A DNA stretch of 64,000 bases, taken from contig CACYHU010000029.1 of NCBI GenBank assembly GCA_902774215.1, positions 1 through 64,000 on the forward strand, written 5' to 3'. The position numbers and the translations under genes are program-made. Numbering within the stretch: position 1 is the first letter of the stretch; each line of letters begins with the position of its first letter. Shown here piece after piece: positions 62,526 through 64,000 of the stretch. Below the pieces are notes generated by a model. The model did not search any database. It saw nothing but the letters and a program-made list of their open reading frames with translations, and was not told the origin of the DNA. This DNA comes from an uncultured Chloroflexota bacterium. Its GTDB lineage: Bacteria; Chloroflexota; Anaerolineae; Anaerolineales; Anaerolineaceae.

Positions 62526-63281
62526 TCACTGTCTTACCTCCGACACCGTTTCGATCCAGGCAGGGAGAAAGCCGCAGGAAAGCGCAGTCCGCCGGGAACG
62601 GATATTGGAAAGACTCGTCCCGTAATAAGGGATGGCTCCGCGCCGGAAGATCTCGTCTCTGAGCAGCGAAACCAGCGTCTTCCCGACACCCATACCCTGA
62701 TACGCCGGGCAGACATCAATACCGATCTGCCACATCTCCGGAGAATCCGCAGAGCAGCCGGCCATTCCCATGATCTTCTCCCCATCCAGTGCAGTCACGG
62801 CAATCACATCCGGCCGCTCCGGATAAAAACGGTCGCACAAGGCATTGGGGAATTCTTCCCTGCCGTAATATGCCATGATGTCACCCTGCTCAAGCCACCT
62901 GACCTTCAGGCCGGTCGTGATCCCCATGAGCTCCGGTTTCGGGACAAACATATGGTGGGTCGGAGCCATCTTCACCCCGTACCTTCGGAGTTCCTCTTCC
63001 AGCTCAAAAAAGTATTCATGCTGAAACAGCCAGAAACCCTGTTTGCCTTTCACCCATTCCCGCAGCCACGGATGGATCCTCTCATCAGCTGAAATGACAG
63101 CATTTGTCCCGAATGTCGCCATCTGGAGAAAGGGGAATTTTTCGGAAAATATCCTGCGCTTTTTATGCGGAACTGCGGAGGTAATGAGCGTTTCCTCCCC
63201 GGAAAAATCCTCCGGCTCACAGTTGAATTCATATGCAAGCTGTGTTTTTATCCTGTGATCAATTTCCTCTTGCGTCAGCAT
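62526..63281 (-). CDS. GNAT family N-acetyltransferase
   Basis: 251 residues. The N-terminal half is an unassigned domain with His/Trp-rich WLFQHEYFFELEEELRRYG; the C-terminal half is a GNAT fold with IGIDVCPAYQGMGVGKTLVSLLRDEIFRRG and SNIRSRRTALSCGF. GGGGAG site upstream. Found often in Clostridia-like anaerobes; substrate unknown. Confidence 0.9.
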   Translation of the reverse strand: MLTQEEIDHRIKTQLAYEFNCEPEDFSGEETLITSAVPHKKRRIFSEKFPFLQMATFGTNAVISADERIHPWLREWVKGKQGFWLFQHEYFFELEEELRRYGVKMAPTHHMFVPKPELMGITTGLKVRWLEQGDIMAYYGREEFPNALCDRFYPERPDVIAVTALDGEKIMGMAGCSADSPEMWQIGIDVCPAYQGMGVGKTLVSLLRDEIFRRGAIPYYGTSLSNIRSRRTALSCGFLPAWIETVSEVRQ

Positions 63282-63309
63282 TGATCAAAACTCCCCTCAG
63301 ACTGAAACG

Positions 63310-63540
63310 GATCAATTCAATATTGAAAAGGTAACCACCGCTTTTTACGGGTGAGTCAGAAAAAGAGCCCTGAAACACACCGGAGGTATGGGAGCCGCAG
63401 GCCCCCGGTAATCAGGCGCGGGCTGCGGCTTTCGCAGACACACGAACTTTCGATCCCGCGCCTTGCGAAGCATGCCCTCCGGATTGCAAAATGAGCTCTT
63501 ATAGCAGCAAACGGCTTTGCATGATTTTACCACACACAAA
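63310..63540 (-). repeat. Repeat family B, copy 2
   Basis: Minus-strand match to 18950-19156 over about 200 bp, with most bases conserved. At its right end AAACGGCTTTG pairs with CAAAGCCGTT, forming a hairpin with TTTTTT on the plus strand. Its CCCGCGCCTTGCGAAGCATG word also resembles the right-end block of repeat A. Confidence 0.85.
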
Positions 63541-63566
63541 GCCGTTCTTTTTTCACCGGGCGTTCG

Positions 63567-64000
63567 TCAGAAATAATTGACCTTCACCTGTTTTCCCATC
63601 TTCTTCAGGCATTCAGCCAGACTGTCAGCAATGCTCATCTTGACGCTGAAATTCATCGGGTTGTCCGCGCTCTGATGAGCCGGATTCTTTGCACGGCCGA
63701 CAAAAAAGTTGATATCCGTCCCCTCTTCAAAAAGCATCTGGCAGATGCGGGAAGCGCCGTCATGTCCAAGGTTCCACCGGTCAAAATTCTCATTTTTATC
63801 CAGATAATCCTCAGCATTTTCCAGCACACGGTTCATGGTGATCACACCCTCAGTCACAAGGTCGACCCCTTCAAGCTCTGCGATTGGGGGAATATCACTG
63901 CCCTGTTCATTTTGATTCACAATATTCAGCGGTTTTTGCAGCCAGTCCGCCGCGATCGCGGCAGTCGTCCCGCCGCTGATGATATGCTTGCCCTCCTTCG
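63567..64000 (-). CDS. SpoIIE-like serine phosphatase, C-terminal end (partial)
   Basis: Only the last 145 or so residues are in the window; the gene continues past 64000. KHIISGGTTAAIAADWL at the edge, then IPPIAELEGVDLVTEGVITMNRVLE and SIADSLAECLKKMGKQVKVNYF match the C-terminal region found in SpoIIE-domain phosphatases linked to [FeFe]-hydrogenase clusters. Catalytic residues lie outside. Confidence 0.75.
   Translation of the reverse strand, partial: KEGKHIISGGTTAAIAADWLQKPLNIVNQNEQGSDIPPIAELEGVDLVTEGVITMNRVLENAEDYLDKNENFDRWNLGHDGASRICQMLFEEGTDINFFVGRAKNPAHQSADNPMNFSVKMSIADSLAECLKKMGKQVKVNYF

Overview
The window looks like chromosomal DNA of a host- or sediment-associated anaerobe, most likely Chloroflexota of the Anaerolineae type. 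This is an inference from protein style: an L34 protein with a long basic tail, Tat-exported L,D-transpeptidase, LysM protein with PT-rich linkers, DUF2085 and Memo/AMMECR1/radical-SAM genes, T-box control of ileS, and many oxygen-sensitive enzymes. A Firmicute cannot be excluded. There are no rRNA or tRNA genes, no CRISPR array and no intact transposase.

Layout. 1-2.2 kb: 3' part of a minus-strand ileS gene with an Ile T-box leader. 2.4-7.9 kb: a secreted protein, then the ribosome/membrane-biogenesis cluster rpmH-rnpA-yidD-(beta-propeller lipoprotein)-yidC-jag. 8-21 kb: mixed metabolism and housekeeping (phosphodiesterase, flavoprotein, ElyC/SanA-like, adenine deaminase, DinG, CBS/ACT protein, L28, hydrolase), with a broken sensor gene, an orphan antitoxin and two families of dispersed repeats. 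21-28 kb: a giant hybrid c-di-GMP protein, a GH13 enzyme and TypA. 28.2-29.2 kb: an AT-rich three-gene DUF3990 cassette that looks like a toxin-antitoxin module. 29-38 kb: lipid glycosyltransferase, FmdB, an ornithine carbamoyltransferase lacking its HCLP motif, an aldo/keto reductase, MFS, LysM protein, HemW and a GNAT. 38.3-44.7 kb: a complete six-gene shikimate/chorismate operon aroF-B-A-C-EK-Q, preceded by a Phe/Tyr-rich leader peptide and an attenuator. 45-50 kb: accessory region with membrane proteins, a tandem-repeat secreted protein split by a one-base poly-A frameshift, gene remnants and a second orphan antitoxin. 50-64 kb: DUF1015, the AmrS/AmrBA pair, smpB, cell-wall genes (ldt, pgeF, yggS, yggT), an ABC importer without ATPase, a collagen-like secreted protein, a DHHW protein, two GNATs and the end of a SpoIIE-like phosphatase.

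The most interesting items are: the aro attenuator, with a 22-residue leader peptide and mutually exclusive 1:2, 2:3 and 3:4 pairings; the DUF3990 cassette with a hairpin over its ribosome-binding site; the two orphan Phd antitoxins, each followed by a copy of the same repeat; the modular repeat families that carry terminator hairpins; and several apparently decaying genes (argF deletion, amber codon in a sensor, A6-to-A7 frameshift).
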